From: Chloroflexi bacterium HGW-Chloroflexi-3
GTDB taxonomy: Bacteria > Chloroflexota > Anaerolineae > Anaerolineales > Anaerolineaceae
NCBI GenBank assembly: GCA_002842045.1
Contig: PHBX01000023.1
Span: forward strand, 17,497 to 81,496
Reading direction: 5' to 3'
Length of the DNA: 64,000 bases
Under the pieces are notes generated by a model. It searched no databases. It was given only the letters and a program-made list of their open reading frames with translations, and was not told the DNA's origin. Shown here piece after piece: positions 54,806 to 63,924 of this stretch (positions within the stretch are counted from its first letter, which is position 1; each line of letters begins with the position of its first letter). The position numbers were made by a program, and so were the translations under genes.

Positions 54806-56013
54806 AAACCCACATCCTATTAATTGCAGACGGTCGCAGTGCCATCACAAAAAGATGGATTGATTTACTCCACTCGCTTGATTTTCAAGTTTCCCTGGTG
54901 TCCACTTATCCCTTGACTTCAAAACTGGATGTAGATCAAATTTATATATTACCAGTAGCATTCAGTGCTGTCGGAGAAGATGCTAAGAATTCCTCGAAAA
55001 ATGGCTCGAACAATCAATCTGGAACAAATTGGAAGAAGGCATTGATCCAACACGCGCGACCGATTGTATTGAAAGTTCGCTATCTACTTGGTCCAACTAC
55101 CTTATCCAAATATCAGCAAGCGTTACTGGCCATTATTTCTGAAACAAAACCTGATATTATACACGCACTGCGAATCCCATACGAAGGCATGTTGGCCATG
55201 GTTACCCCCCAGTACGTCCCTTTATTGGTGTCTGTTTGGGGAAATGACTTCACATTGCATGCATATGCAAATTGCAAGATGAAGTACCTCACCGAACAAG
55301 TGATGCGAAGAGTAGACGGAGTACTGGCTGATGTACACCGTGATATCACCCTTGCCCACCAATGGGGATTCCCAGAAAACAAACCTTCCCTGGTTGTACC
55401 TGGGGGTGGTGGTATTCTGTTTAATGAAATTGAAGCTGCCAAGCATGTGATTATTCCCAACCTTGAGATCCCGACAGATGCTCCCGTTATTATCAATCCA
55501 CGTGGCATTCGGGCATATGCCCAGACTGATGTTTTCTTCCAATCCATTCCACTTGTTCTCAAAAAACTCCCGAAGGCCATTTTCCTTTGTCCGGGTATGC
55601 AAGGTAAACCTGTAGCTCATCAATGGGTGGAAAGATTGCAAATTAAAGAAAATGTCTTTCTATTGTCGACATTGCCACAGGATATCTTATGGTCCACCTT
55701 TCATCGTTCCCAAATATCTGTTTCTGTCACTACACATGATGGAACACCCAACACATTATTGGAAACAATGGCTTGTGGCTGTTTTCCAATCGTCGGTGAT
55801 ATTGAGTCTTTAAGAGAATGGATCACCCCTGGCGTGAATGGATTTCTTGTTTCACCACAAAATCCACAAGAACTGGCAGAAGCAATTATTACCGCATATG
55901 AGAATCCTGAAATCAGACGAAAAGCAAAAATTATCAATCAAGAATTAGTAATTTCCAGAGCGAATGTTGAGTTGGTTCGAGATCAACTGGCTCAATTTTA
56001 TCACCAGTTTTAA
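54802..56013 (+). CDS. Glycosyltransferase, GT4-like (second of two)
   Basis: A 403-residue GT-B enzyme. The N-terminal domain starts THILLIADGRSAITKRWIDLLHSLDFQVSLVSTYP; the donor domain has INPRGIRAYAQTDVFFQSIPLVL, LLSTLPQDILWSTFHRSQISVSVTTHDGTPNTLLETMACGCFPIVGDIESLREW. The TPNTLLETMACG segment supplies the conserved EX7E-like glutamate. With its neighbour it may build a surface glycan, but nothing shows which. It ends the 47.2-56.0 kb operon. Confidence 0.86.
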   Translation: MKTHILLIADGRSAITKRWIDLLHSLDFQVSLVSTYPLTSKLDVDQIYILPVAFSAVGEDAKNSSKNGSNNQSGTNWKKALIQHARPIVLKVRYLLGPTTLSKYQQALLAIISETKPDIIHALRIPYEGMLAMVTPQYVPLLVSVWGNDFTLHAYANCKMKYLTEQVMRRVDGVLADVHRDITLAHQWGFPENKPSLVVPGGGGILFNEIEAAKHVIIPNLEIPTDAPVIINPRGIRAYAQTDVFFQSIPLVLKKLPKAIFLCPGMQGKPVAHQWVERLQIKENVFLLSTLPQDILWSTFHRSQISVSVTTHDGTPNTLLETMACGCFPIVGDIESLREWITPGVNGFLVSPQNPQELAEAIITAYENPEIRRKAKIINQELVISRANVELVRDQLAQFYHQF

Positions 56014-56141
56014 TCAAAATAATCCTCCCATCCGTCACTTTGAAATTACTTAACAATTACGTGATTTGAAAATAATCCCCTTACAATCACCTAACAACAA
56101 TACCCTGAATTGTTTGCTGCGTGCTATTTTTACTCTGAAAT

Positions 56142-58055
56142 ATGAAAAGAAGTTCTTTAGGAGTAAAAATGATGTTGTTTTCTATAAAATTTATTCGAAT
56201 AATCATGTTACTTGGAATCATCATATCTTTGGGTTCAAATAATTTTCAAGTAAATGCAACCAGTAACAACCCACCTGTGATTACAACGATTGATCGAAAT
56301 ATAGATATCCCCTTTTCAGTTACCACACAGGATATTGGGGTTGCCAGAACCCAAAAAGTAAGTATGAATACTACCGCTTTCGAAACAATCGCGCAAAATT
56401 TATTTACTGATAAGGACGCAAAACAAACAGCCCGTTTCCAAATTTTTCCTGATTTGACCTTTGATGCTACATTCGATCAAATAAATCACACGATCCACTC
56501 AGGATATATTATGTCTGGAAAATTAAATAATGATCCGGACAGTTCCATTCTTATCGTTTCAACGGATGGGGTTATCAGTGCCAACCTTGAAATTCAAGGA
56601 AAACAATATCAATTAAGAGATAACGGACAAGGTATGTATCAATTTGAGGAGGTTGACCAGACTCAATTTCCCGAGGAATTAGATATTATTCCAGATTTAT
56701 CCGAATCCTCTGAATTTGTCTTTGAACAATTACTGGATACCACATCAGCAGATAATGGATTTATGATTGATGTTCTGGTTGTTTATACCGCCGCAGCTCG
56801 TTCAGGTGCTGGTGGAACAATCAATATGCTAAACCTGATTAATCTTGCCGTTAGTGAAACCAACACTGGATACGAGCGCAGTGGAATCTTTTCCAGAATG
56901 AGATTAGTTCATACCGCTGAGATTAATTATGATGAAGCCATCTTATCCACCAATACTGGCTGGGGTACAGCGCTATCCCAATTAACCAATCAAGATAATG
57001 TGATTGACGAAGTCCGCAATATGCGTAATACCTATGGCGCTGATCTCGTCGTGATGATTGTTAATAACATGACTTATTGCGGCATTGGTTGGTTGATGAC
57101 CCCGAATTATACGTACGACTCCGTGGGAAATAGCGTGGTGTCCCGTGCCTGTACGACTGGATATTATTCCTTCGCTCACGAGACCGGACACAACATGGGT
57201 GCTCATCATGATCGTCTGAACACCGGCGGTGGAACTGCCATGTATAGTTATTCCTATGGATATCAAGCACCGGATTCCAGCTTCCGAACAATTATGGCGT
57301 ACAACTGCTCAGCTGGTTGCCCACGCATAAATAATTGGTCAAATCCCGAAGTTCTTTATAATGGAAAACCAACCGGTGTCCTGGCAACAGCCAGTAACAG
57401 TGCAGATAATCGCCTGACATTAAACAATACTGCTCCGATCGTATCAAATTTCAGAGCAACAAAAGTAGTACCGGTCGCACCAACAAACCTGGCTGTCCAG
57501 GATGTAAAATCAACAGATATAACTGTAACATTCGCAGATAATAGCACGGACGAATTGGGATTCAAAGTGGAACACTCGACAGATGGCGCTACCTGGTCAT
57601 CTTTCCTGACATTAGCAGCTAACACAACATCATTCGTGGATCAAAGTCCGGTATGTGGCAGCCAATTCTTCTATCGGGTTTATGCTTATAACCAGAATGG
57701 TAATTCTTCCTACAGTAATATAGCCACTACTGGATTGATAGATTGCAGTCCTCCAGCACCACTGACTGACATAAGAGTTTTGCCATCCATTTCAAGCATT
57801 ACATTAGACTGGCAGACAAGTAATAACGATGTAACTTATGTTGTTCAAATTCAGGATGAACTCTCGCGAATGATGGCATTGGATCAAGGACTTGAAATTA
57901 ATCAACTACCCATTACACTCAGCGGATTGGAAAAAGGAACCACTTACATCATAACCATTACTGCTACGAATGACTTTGGTACAACGGTTAATGATCCGAT
58001 CACAGTAAAAACGATGTCTGAAGTGGTATATCTGCCATTGACATCAAAACAATAA
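56142..58055 (+). CDS. Secreted reprolysin-like zinc metalloprotease with fibronectin type III modules
   Basis: A 637-residue exported protein. A signal peptide (to about residue 39, ending VNA) and a pro-region of roughly 170 residues precede the catalytic domain, which starts FMIDVLVVYTAAARSGAGG. The zinc site HETGHNMGAHHD (about residues 345-356) has the HExxHxxGxxHD form of metzincins, and FRTIMAYNC is the Met-turn. Two fibronectin type III-like domains follow (APTNLAVQDVKSTDITVTF and APLTDIRVLPSISSITLDW). The protein ends VVYLPLTSKQ. It is a single gene with its own terminator. Confidence 0.9.
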   Translation: MKRSSLGVKMMLFSIKFIRIIMLLGIIISLGSNNFQVNATSNNPPVITTIDRNIDIPFSVTTQDIGVARTQKVSMNTTAFETIAQNLFTDKDAKQTARFQIFPDLTFDATFDQINHTIHSGYIMSGKLNNDPDSSILIVSTDGVISANLEIQGKQYQLRDNGQGMYQFEEVDQTQFPEELDIIPDLSESSEFVFEQLLDTTSADNGFMIDVLVVYTAAARSGAGGTINMLNLINLAVSETNTGYERSGIFSRMRLVHTAEINYDEAILSTNTGWGTALSQLTNQDNVIDEVRNMRNTYGADLVVMIVNNMTYCGIGWLMTPNYTYDSVGNSVVSRACTTGYYSFAHETGHNMGAHHDRLNTGGGTAMYSYSYGYQAPDSSFRTIMAYNCSAGCPRINNWSNPEVLYNGKPTGVLATASNSADNRLTLNNTAPIVSNFRATKVVPVAPTNLAVQDVKSTDITVTFADNSTDELGFKVEHSTDGATWSSFLTLAANTTSFVDQSPVCGSQFFYRVYAYNQNGNSSYSNIATTGLIDCSPPAPLTDIRVLPSISSITLDWQTSNNDVTYVVQIQDELSRMMALDQGLEINQLPITLSGLEKGTTYIITITATNDFGTTVNDPITVKTMSEVVYLPLTSKQ

Positions 58056-58080
58056 AAATAACCTTTACGGTAACCAAAAT

Positions 58081-58120
58081 CAGGCTTACTTTATCAATAG
58101 ACGAGCAAGCCTGTTCATTT
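58081..58120 (+). terminator. Intrinsic terminator after the metalloprotease gene
   Basis: CAGGCTT (58081-58087) and AAGCCTG (58107-58113) form a 7-bp stem with a 19-nt loop, followed by TTCATTTTTTTG. It lies 25 bp past the stop. Confidence 0.68.
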
Positions 58121-58122
58121 TT

Positions 58123-58152
58123 TTGTTTTTGACCCCATCCATCAGGTATACT
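58123..58152 (+). promoter_or_regulatory. Possible promoter of the aldehyde dehydrogenase gene
   Basis: TTGTTT (58123-58128), an 18-bp spacer and TATACT (58147-58152), 41 bp before the ATG. The -35 box lies in the T-run of the preceding terminator, so the match is only suggestive. Confidence 0.4.
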
Positions 58153-58193
58153 AGACTTTAGGAAATCATATTCCCGTTAAAGGAGGTAATTTT

Positions 58194-59783
58194 ATGGGAT
58201 CTGAAAGTAAATTTAAATTAACGTATGGGACAATGTTCAGTCCACCAGAAGAGTTTCACAGCGCATATGAGTCAAATCTGGCTGCATTACGAAGGACGTT
58301 TGGCCAGGAATATTCCATGATCATCGATGGAAAAGAAGTGTTAGCCAGCGAAAAATTTGAGAATCGCTCACCCATTAATACCGATCAGGTTTTAGGGATT
58401 TTCCAAAAAGGAAACGAGAAAAATGCCAATGATGCTATTGCTGCAGCCAAAAAAGCATACCAAACCTGGCGAAAAACACCCTGGCAGGAACGGGTAAAAT
58501 TATTGCGAAAAGTTGCCGACCTGATTGAAGAGCGCAGTTACTATATCGGTGCTGCCATGTCGCTCGAGGTGGGTAAAAACCGCATGGAGGGTATTGGTGA
58601 TGCAGTTGAAACGGCTGAATTAATTCGTTACAGTTGCGATCAATTGGAAAAAAATAATGGATTTGAAATCCAGATGGGTAGCGATCCATTCGTTGGGTTA
58701 AAATCCACCAATCTTTCCGTAATGCGACCCTATGGGGTCTGGCTGGTGATCAGTCCATTCAACTTCCCGGGTGCATTGACAGGTGGACCGGCTGGAGCAG
58801 CCATGGTAGCAGGGAACACCGTTGTTATGAAACCAGCGACTGACACTCCCCTGACTCCTTATTTGCTGGCTAAAGCATTTTTAGATGCAGGCATTCCGGA
58901 TGGTGTCTTTAATTTCGTTACCGGTCCAGGAAGCACCCTGGGAAATGCCCTGGTGAATCATCCTGAAGTGGCAGGTGTTACTTTTACCGGTTCTTTTGAT
59001 GTTGGTATGGGAATTTTCCGAACTTTTGCTCAGAACGGTCGATATGTGCGACCGACCATTCTGGAATTAGGCGGTAAGAACCCCACCATCGTCTCAAAAA
59101 ATGCAAATATCGAGGATGCAGCTCTTGGAATTGTGCGCTCAGCATTTGGATTACAAGGACAGAAATGTTCTGCTTGTTCCCGTGTGCTGGTGGAAGAATC
59201 GATTCACGATCAACTTGTTGAACGCATGGTTGTTCTTACAGAAAAATTAGCCATTGGTGACCCCACTGAGCGCAATGTATTTATGGGACCAGTCATCAAT
59301 AAAAATTCCTACAAAGATTTCCAGGATCTTTCAGCTGAATTATCTCAGGCAGGACGCCTTTTAACAGGCGGCAGAGTGCTGACCGATGGGAATTATACCA
59401 ACGGATATTTCGTTACCCCAACGTTATTCGCGGATGTTCCTTTTTCACATCGCTTATGGAAATACGAGATGTTCCTGCCCATTACTACGATTGGAAAGGT
59501 CAAGAATCTCGAAGAAGGTATGCAAATAGCCAATGATGTGGATTATGGTCTCACATCCGGATTCTACGGCACCAATGAAGAAGCTGAATGGTTCTTTGAC
59601 AATATTGAAGCGGGCGTAAACTATGCTAATCGGCCACAAGGCGCGACCACAGGTGCCTGGCCTGGTTTCCAACCATTCGGAGGTTGGAAGGGCTCAGGAG
59701 CCACTGGAAAGAATGCTGGTGGAGTACATTATCTACAAATGTACATGCGTGAGCAGGTTTATAATCTGGTCACGAAAATATAG
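58194..59783 (+). CDS. NAD(P)-dependent aldehyde dehydrogenase, similar to 1-pyrroline-5-carboxylate dehydrogenase
   Basis: A 529-residue enzyme of the aldehyde dehydrogenase superfamily. It has an N-terminal extension before YSMIIDGKEV, then the NAD-site RPYGVWLVISPFNFPGALTGGPAGAAMVAGNTVVMKPA, the general base in ILELGGKNPTIV, and the nucleophile in GLQGQKCSACSRVLV. The GQKCSACSR context and length resemble P5C dehydrogenases (RocA type) that make glutamate. AAAGGAGG precedes the ATG. No proline dehydrogenase is adjacent, so the substrate is not fixed. Confidence 0.85.
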   Translation: MGSESKFKLTYGTMFSPPEEFHSAYESNLAALRRTFGQEYSMIIDGKEVLASEKFENRSPINTDQVLGIFQKGNEKNANDAIAAAKKAYQTWRKTPWQERVKLLRKVADLIEERSYYIGAAMSLEVGKNRMEGIGDAVETAELIRYSCDQLEKNNGFEIQMGSDPFVGLKSTNLSVMRPYGVWLVISPFNFPGALTGGPAGAAMVAGNTVVMKPATDTPLTPYLLAKAFLDAGIPDGVFNFVTGPGSTLGNALVNHPEVAGVTFTGSFDVGMGIFRTFAQNGRYVRPTILELGGKNPTIVSKNANIEDAALGIVRSAFGLQGQKCSACSRVLVEESIHDQLVERMVVLTEKLAIGDPTERNVFMGPVINKNSYKDFQDLSAELSQAGRLLTGGRVLTDGNYTNGYFVTPTLFADVPFSHRLWKYEMFLPITTIGKVKNLEEGMQIANDVDYGLTSGFYGTNEEAEWFFDNIEAGVNYANRPQGATTGAWPGFQPFGGWKGSGATGKNAGGVHYLQMYMREQVYNLVTKI

Positions 59784-59809
59784 TCCAATTAGAAACTCTG
59801 TATTAGAAT

Positions 59810-59838
59810 AATGCTGTCCTACCAATGAGGGCAGCATT
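59810..59838 (+). terminator. Terminator after the aldehyde dehydrogenase gene
   Basis: AATGCTGTCCT (59810-59820) pairs with AGGGCAGCATT (59828-59838) around a 7-nt loop with one T-G pair, then TTCATTT. It ends only 6 nt before the ATG of the next small gene, as at tsf-pyrH. Confidence 0.72.
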
Positions 59839-59844
59839 TCATTT

Positions 59845-60135
59845 ATGATTGAATTAAGATTTAAATTTGGGAAATTTTTTATTATCCTGGGGGGATTGTT
59901 TTTGCTGTTGTTTGTTTTCTCAATGGTTGCAGATAGCGCGAATTTTTATCTGATTATCACTGGTATCCTGCTGATTCTTTTTGGTACAATCTTAAGAAAG
60001 AAAACAAAAATCAAAGAATCAGAACCTGATGAGTCCGATTCAAAAAAGAACCATCGGGGAAAATACCAGAATTCCAGGTTCAAAGATCATGAAGAACAGG
60101 AAGATCGACAATCCAGACGATCCAGACGATCCTAA
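59845..60135 (+). CDS. Small two-helix membrane protein with charged tail
   Basis: A 96-residue protein with two hydrophobic helices (about residues 10-28 and 33-49) and a highly charged, Arg/Asp/Ser-rich cytoplasmic tail. The tail ends in a short repeat (RQSRRSRRS), coded by a 9-bp DNA repeat. No family is recognised. There is no clear Shine-Dalgarno apart from the terminator's own GAGGGCAG arm, so translation efficiency is doubtful. It is 23 bp before the CoA-transferase gene. Confidence 0.55.
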   Translation: MIELRFKFGKFFIILGGLFLLLFVFSMVADSANFYLIITGILLILFGTILRKKTKIKESEPDESDSKKNHRGKYQNSRFKDHEEQEDRQSRRSRRS

Positions 60136-60158
60136 ATCCACCTCAAAAGAGAAAAACA

Positions 60159-61061
60159 ATGTCAAAACTTCATACATTATCAGAAGCCATTCAAAAATAC
60201 GTCCACGATGGTGATGTTATCTATGCAGCCGGGTTCACGCATATGATTCCATTTGCCGCAGCGCATGAAATTATCCGCCAAAAGAAAAAGAATCTTACTG
60301 TAGCTCGAGCTACACCTGATTTGATTTATGATATGCTCACAGCCGCAGGAAGTGTGAAGAAGGTAATTTTTTCATATATGGGCAATCCTGGCGTGGGATC
60401 TTTGCGTATCATGCGTAATGTGATTGAACAGGGTGAAATGGAATGGGAAGAATACTCTCATTTTGGAATGATTTCACGATTGCAGGCAGGTGCGACAGGT
60501 TTACCCTTTATGCCTATGAATCAAACCGGCGCTCCCAGTCTGGAAAAAGCCAACCCCAATATAAAACGGATTACTGACCCATATACTGGAGCAGAGGTTA
60601 TTGTTGTACCTCCTTTGAACCCTGATGTGGCGATTGTTCACGTTCAACGTTGTGACAAGCATGGGAATTCACAAATTTGGGGTATTGTGGGTGAACAAAA
60701 AGAAGCTGCTTTCGCCTCCAGGCATGTCATTATCACGGCTGAAGAGATTGTTGAGGAAGACATCATCCGCAGTGATCCAAATCGCACGGTGATACCCTCC
60801 ATCATTGTAGATGCGGTCTGTCATGTGCCATTCGCTGCCCATCCATCTTATACGCAGGGGTACTACGACAGAGATAATCTTTTTTATCTGGCATGGGACG
60901 AAATCAGCCAATCCACAGAAAAAATTCAAAACTGGCTGGATGAATGGGTATATGGGGTGAAAGATCGCGATGAGTATTGGGAAAAACTAGGTGAAGAAAC
61001 ACACAACAGATTAAAAGTCACCCCTCGAATGAGCTCACCCATCGACTATGGAGATTATTAA
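60159..61061 (+). CDS. CoA-transferase subunit A, glutaconate/3-oxoacid family
   Basis: A 300-residue alpha subunit of a family I CoA-transferase. The GxGxxG-like region reads AAGFTHMIPFAAAHEIIR; NPGVGSLRIMRNVIEQGEMEWEEYSHFGM and the central VVPPLNPDVAIVHVQRCDKHGNSQIWG are typical of glutaconate CoA-transferase A-like proteins. The partner B subunit follows directly. Substrate is unknown; such pairs occur in amino-acid, steroid-ring and aromatic degradation. Confidence 0.87.
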   Translation: MSKLHTLSEAIQKYVHDGDVIYAAGFTHMIPFAAAHEIIRQKKKNLTVARATPDLIYDMLTAAGSVKKVIFSYMGNPGVGSLRIMRNVIEQGEMEWEEYSHFGMISRLQAGATGLPFMPMNQTGAPSLEKANPNIKRITDPYTGAEVIVVPPLNPDVAIVHVQRCDKHGNSQIWGIVGEQKEAAFASRHVIITAEEIVEEDIIRSDPNRTVIPSIIVDAVCHVPFAAHPSYTQGYYDRDNLFYLAWDEISQSTEKIQNWLDEWVYGVKDRDEYWEKLGEETHNRLKVTPRMSSPIDYGDY

Positions 61062-61062
61062 C

Positions 61063-61818
61063 ATGGATTACAACAATGCTGAATTAATGACAGTCAACGC
61101 AGCCAGGTTACTTCGCGATGGGGATGTCGTCTTTGTTGGGGTGGGTCTTCCCAATCTGGCGTGCAATCTGGCCCGTAGAACCCATGCCCCCAATCTGGTC
61201 ATGATTTACGAAGCAGGTGTGATAGGAGCCCGACCATCTCGCCTGCCACTCTCTATCGGAGATCCCTGTCTGGTCAGCGGCGCTACAGCCGTCTGCAGTA
61301 TGTATGACATCTTTAGTTTCTATTTGCAGAGAGGAAATGTGGATGTGGGGTTCTTGGGTGGAGCTCAAATTGACCGCTTTGGAAATATCAATGCCACCGT
61401 CATCGGAGATTACAATCAACCCAAGACCCGCCTGCCCGGATCTGGTGGATCAATGGAGATTGCTGGATGGGCAAATCGCTGTTACATCATTACCCCTCAC
61501 CAAAAACGTAGGTTTCCCGAAAAAGTGGATTTTATTACCTCAGCCGGCTTCCTCTCTCATCAAAAGGAAAGAGAAGCCAGCGGTGCCAGAGGGAAAGGTC
61601 CCCAGGGAGTGGTGACACACCTGGGTATTCTTGAACCAAATGAAAATGGTGAGATGATACTGGCTGCCTTGCATCCGGGAGTGAATATTGATATGATTCA
61701 AGAAAATACGGGGTGGGAAGTTAACATTTCAGCAAACTTACGTGAAACCCTACCACCTAGCGCTGAAGAATTACGGATTCTTAGAGAAGATCTGGATCCA
61801 ACAGGAATTTATATCTGA
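61063..61818 (+). CDS. CoA-transferase subunit B, glutaconate/3-oxoacid family
   Basis: A 251-residue beta subunit. VMIYEAGVIGARPSRLPLSIG contains the catalytic Glu of family I CoA-transferases (YEAG), and GFLGGAQIDRFGNINATVIGDY with LPGSGGSMEIAGWANR is the conserved core. The ATG at 61063 with GGAG 9 nt upstream is preferred to 61048, which lies inside subunit A. It ends 1 bp into the dehydrogenase gene (TGATG). Confidence 0.88.
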   Translation: MDYNNAELMTVNAARLLRDGDVVFVGVGLPNLACNLARRTHAPNLVMIYEAGVIGARPSRLPLSIGDPCLVSGATAVCSMYDIFSFYLQRGNVDVGFLGGAQIDRFGNINATVIGDYNQPKTRLPGSGGSMEIAGWANRCYIITPHQKRRFPEKVDFITSAGFLSHQKEREASGARGKGPQGVVTHLGILEPNENGEMILAALHPGVNIDMIQENTGWEVNISANLRETLPPSAEELRILREDLDPTGIYI

Positions 61819-62849
61819 TGAATGATGAAATCAATCAAAAAATAGAAATATTAATAACTTTTCCCCTTTCAGAGGAACTGATCAATAAAATCAAAGAAGT
61901 CTCACCGCAATTAAATATCACGGTTCTTCCAGCAAAATCATCACAGGAAATTGATGAAGAGGTCTGGAAAAAAACAGAAATTTTAATCACAGAACGGGTA
62001 ATTCCTACATCGGAAAAAGTACCAGCTCTACAATGGATTCAATTCAATTATGCTGGAATTGACTTTGCCCTGAATGAAGATGTTTTCCAGAAAAGCTCCA
62101 TACAGTTCACGACTTTGAGTGGTGCCGCTGCTCCACAGGTAGCCGAATTTGCCCTAACCATGATGTTAGTGATGTCTCACAAATTGCCATCCATTTTAAA
62201 ATTTCAAATGAACCATGAATGGCCTCCTGATCGCTTTTCCCGTTTCACACCCAGAGAAATTCGCGCCAGCACGGTCGGATTGGTTGGATACGGGAGCATT
62301 AGCCGAGAGATTGCCCGATTACTCACCCCGTTTGGTGTAAAAATCTTAGCCTGCAAAAAAAATGTCATGCAGACCCAGGATGATGGCTATCAGATTCCCG
62401 GCCTTGGAGATCCCAATGGCGATTTATTTTCTCGCTTATACCCTTATCAGGCCATCAAATCTATGATGAAAGAATGCGATTTTGTCGTCGTAACAGTACC
62501 GCGCACCAATGAAACTTATCATTTGATAGCAGAAGAAGAATTAGCTATTCTGAAACCATCAGCTTATCTGGTGGATGTCAGTCGGGGTGGCATTGTAAAA
62601 AATTCGGCCCTCAAAGCCGCCTTACAGGAAAAGAAATTGGCTGGTGCAATGCTGGATGTGTTTGAACAGGAACCGCTTCCGAAGGATCATCCTATGTGGG
62701 ATACCCCCAATCTTATTATCTCGCCCCATATCGCCGGTGTCAGTCTTCAATATAACGAGCGTTCAGTCAATCTAATTATTGAAAACTTAAAAAGATATTT
62801 GAATAACACCAAATTACTCAATACTTTTGATCCAGATGTGGGTTATTAA
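61818..62849 (+). CDS. D-2-hydroxyacid dehydrogenase family protein
   Basis: A 343-residue NAD-dependent oxidoreductase. The nucleotide motif is VGLVGYGSISREIARLL (GYGSIS instead of GxGxxG), and the catalytic trio is seen as Arg in VDVSRGGIVKN, Glu in LDVFEQEPLP and His in ISPHIAGVS. An insertion between the nucleotide motif and CDFVVVTVPRTNETYH is somewhat long. It is coupled to the CoA-transferase genes, so it may supply or consume a hydroxyacid or oxoacid in the same path, which is inference. Confidence 0.88.
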   Translation: MNDEINQKIEILITFPLSEELINKIKEVSPQLNITVLPAKSSQEIDEEVWKKTEILITERVIPTSEKVPALQWIQFNYAGIDFALNEDVFQKSSIQFTTLSGAAAPQVAEFALTMMLVMSHKLPSILKFQMNHEWPPDRFSRFTPREIRASTVGLVGYGSISREIARLLTPFGVKILACKKNVMQTQDDGYQIPGLGDPNGDLFSRLYPYQAIKSMMKECDFVVVTVPRTNETYHLIAEEELAILKPSAYLVDVSRGGIVKNSALKAALQEKKLAGAMLDVFEQEPLPKDHPMWDTPNLIISPHIAGVSLQYNERSVNLIIENLKRYLNNTKLLNTFDPDVGY

Positions 62850-62857
62850 TTTTTACA

Positions 62858-63643
62858 ATGAATTTATTTCCTTCAGTCGCAGCAAAGCAAAAATCTTCTC
62901 ACATTAATTCTCGTGTAATTTTTTTTGACCTTGGTGATACCTTAATTTATTTTGATGGTGACTGGTCCAAAGTATTGCATCGATCAACTAAATGTTTATG
63001 GAAGAATCTGATTGGTGCTGGTTATCCACTGAACCGGGAACAATTTTCCCAAGATTTTTCCGATAGAATGCGTAATTATTACGTGGAACGAAATAAAAGT
63101 CTGGTTGAAAATACCAGCGCCAGGGTTTTACGAGCATGTCTGACGGATCTGGGTTTTTCAGAACCGGAACCGGAAATTATAAGAAATGCTCTCAAGGTCT
63201 TGTATTCTGTTTCTCAGGAATTCTGGAAATTGGAAGTAGATACCTTGCCGACGCTCCACTGGCTACAGGAACAGGATTCCCGTCTGGGTCTGATATCAAA
63301 TGCGTCAGATGTCGATGATGTTTATGCTTTATTAGGTAAATTCGATCTGACTGACTATTTCGAGCATATTATCATTTCTGCTGATTTTGGAATGCGCAAG
63401 CCGCACCCTGAAATCTTTTTAGAAGGATTGAGATTATTCCAGACAGAACCACAGGATTGTTTCATGGTTGGCGATCGATTAGATATGGATATTTTAGGAG
63501 CAAATAAGGTTAATATGTCATCTATCTGGATTACAAGGCGATCCATTCATAAAGGCAAAGAATATGGGTTTGATGTTAAACCAGATTATGAGATTTATGC
63601 TCTGTCGGAAATAAAAGACATCGTTAAATCAACCGGAAATTAA
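62858..63643 (+). CDS. HAD-superfamily hydrolase
   Basis: A 261-residue haloacid-dehalogenase-like protein. Motif I is VIFFDLGDTLIYF, where the acid/base Asp normally two residues after the nucleophile is Gly; motif II is RLGLISNASD, motif III Lys is in GMRKPHPEIF, and motif IV is CFMVGDRLDMDILGANKVNM. Many HAD proteins of this DLGDT kind exist and their activity is unclear. It follows the dehydrogenase by 8 bp and ends convergently against the YcgN remnant. Confidence 0.82.
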   Translation: MNLFPSVAAKQKSSHINSRVIFFDLGDTLIYFDGDWSKVLHRSTKCLWKNLIGAGYPLNREQFSQDFSDRMRNYYVERNKSLVENTSARVLRACLTDLGFSEPEPEIIRNALKVLYSVSQEFWKLEVDTLPTLHWLQEQDSRLGLISNASDVDDVYALLGKFDLTDYFEHIIISADFGMRKPHPEIFLEGLRLFQTEPQDCFMVGDRLDMDILGANKVNMSSIWITRRSIHKGKEYGFDVKPDYEIYALSEIKDIVKSTGN

Positions 63644-63645
63644 TT

Positions 63646-63909
63646 TCAATCAACCATCCAGGGTTGGTCAAACCAATCAACTACATGATCCTCAAGATCA
63701 TCCAGATCAATTTCCTTTTCATACTCAATTTTTCCCCGCACCGATACGCCAATTTGGTGAATAGTATCTCGGCTTCCGCTCACGAGGTGATGCCACCAGG
63801 GTAAATCCTTTCCTTCGGCCAGCAAACGGTAAGCACAGGTAATAGGCATCCAATCTAAAGTTCGTATCAGATCAACATACAGTACGAGACAAGTTGGAAC
63901 GATTGTCAA
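63646..63909 (-). pseudogene. 3' part of a YcgN-type (UPF0260) gene, cut off at a tandem repeat
   Basis: The readable part (87 codons from a TTG) has VPTCLVLYVDLIRTLDWMPITCAYRLLAEGK then DLPWWHHLVSGSRDTIH and the end DDLEDHVVDW, matching the C-terminal half of UPF0260/YcgN proteins. The Cys-rich N-terminal half, which should lie upstream on the minus strand, is missing: a TAA directly precedes the TTG, and the 24-bp repeat array begins 15 bp further on. Either the gene is disrupted or its 5' part lies beyond the window. Confidence 0.68.
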
Positions 63910-63924
63910 TTACCGGGTTAGACT

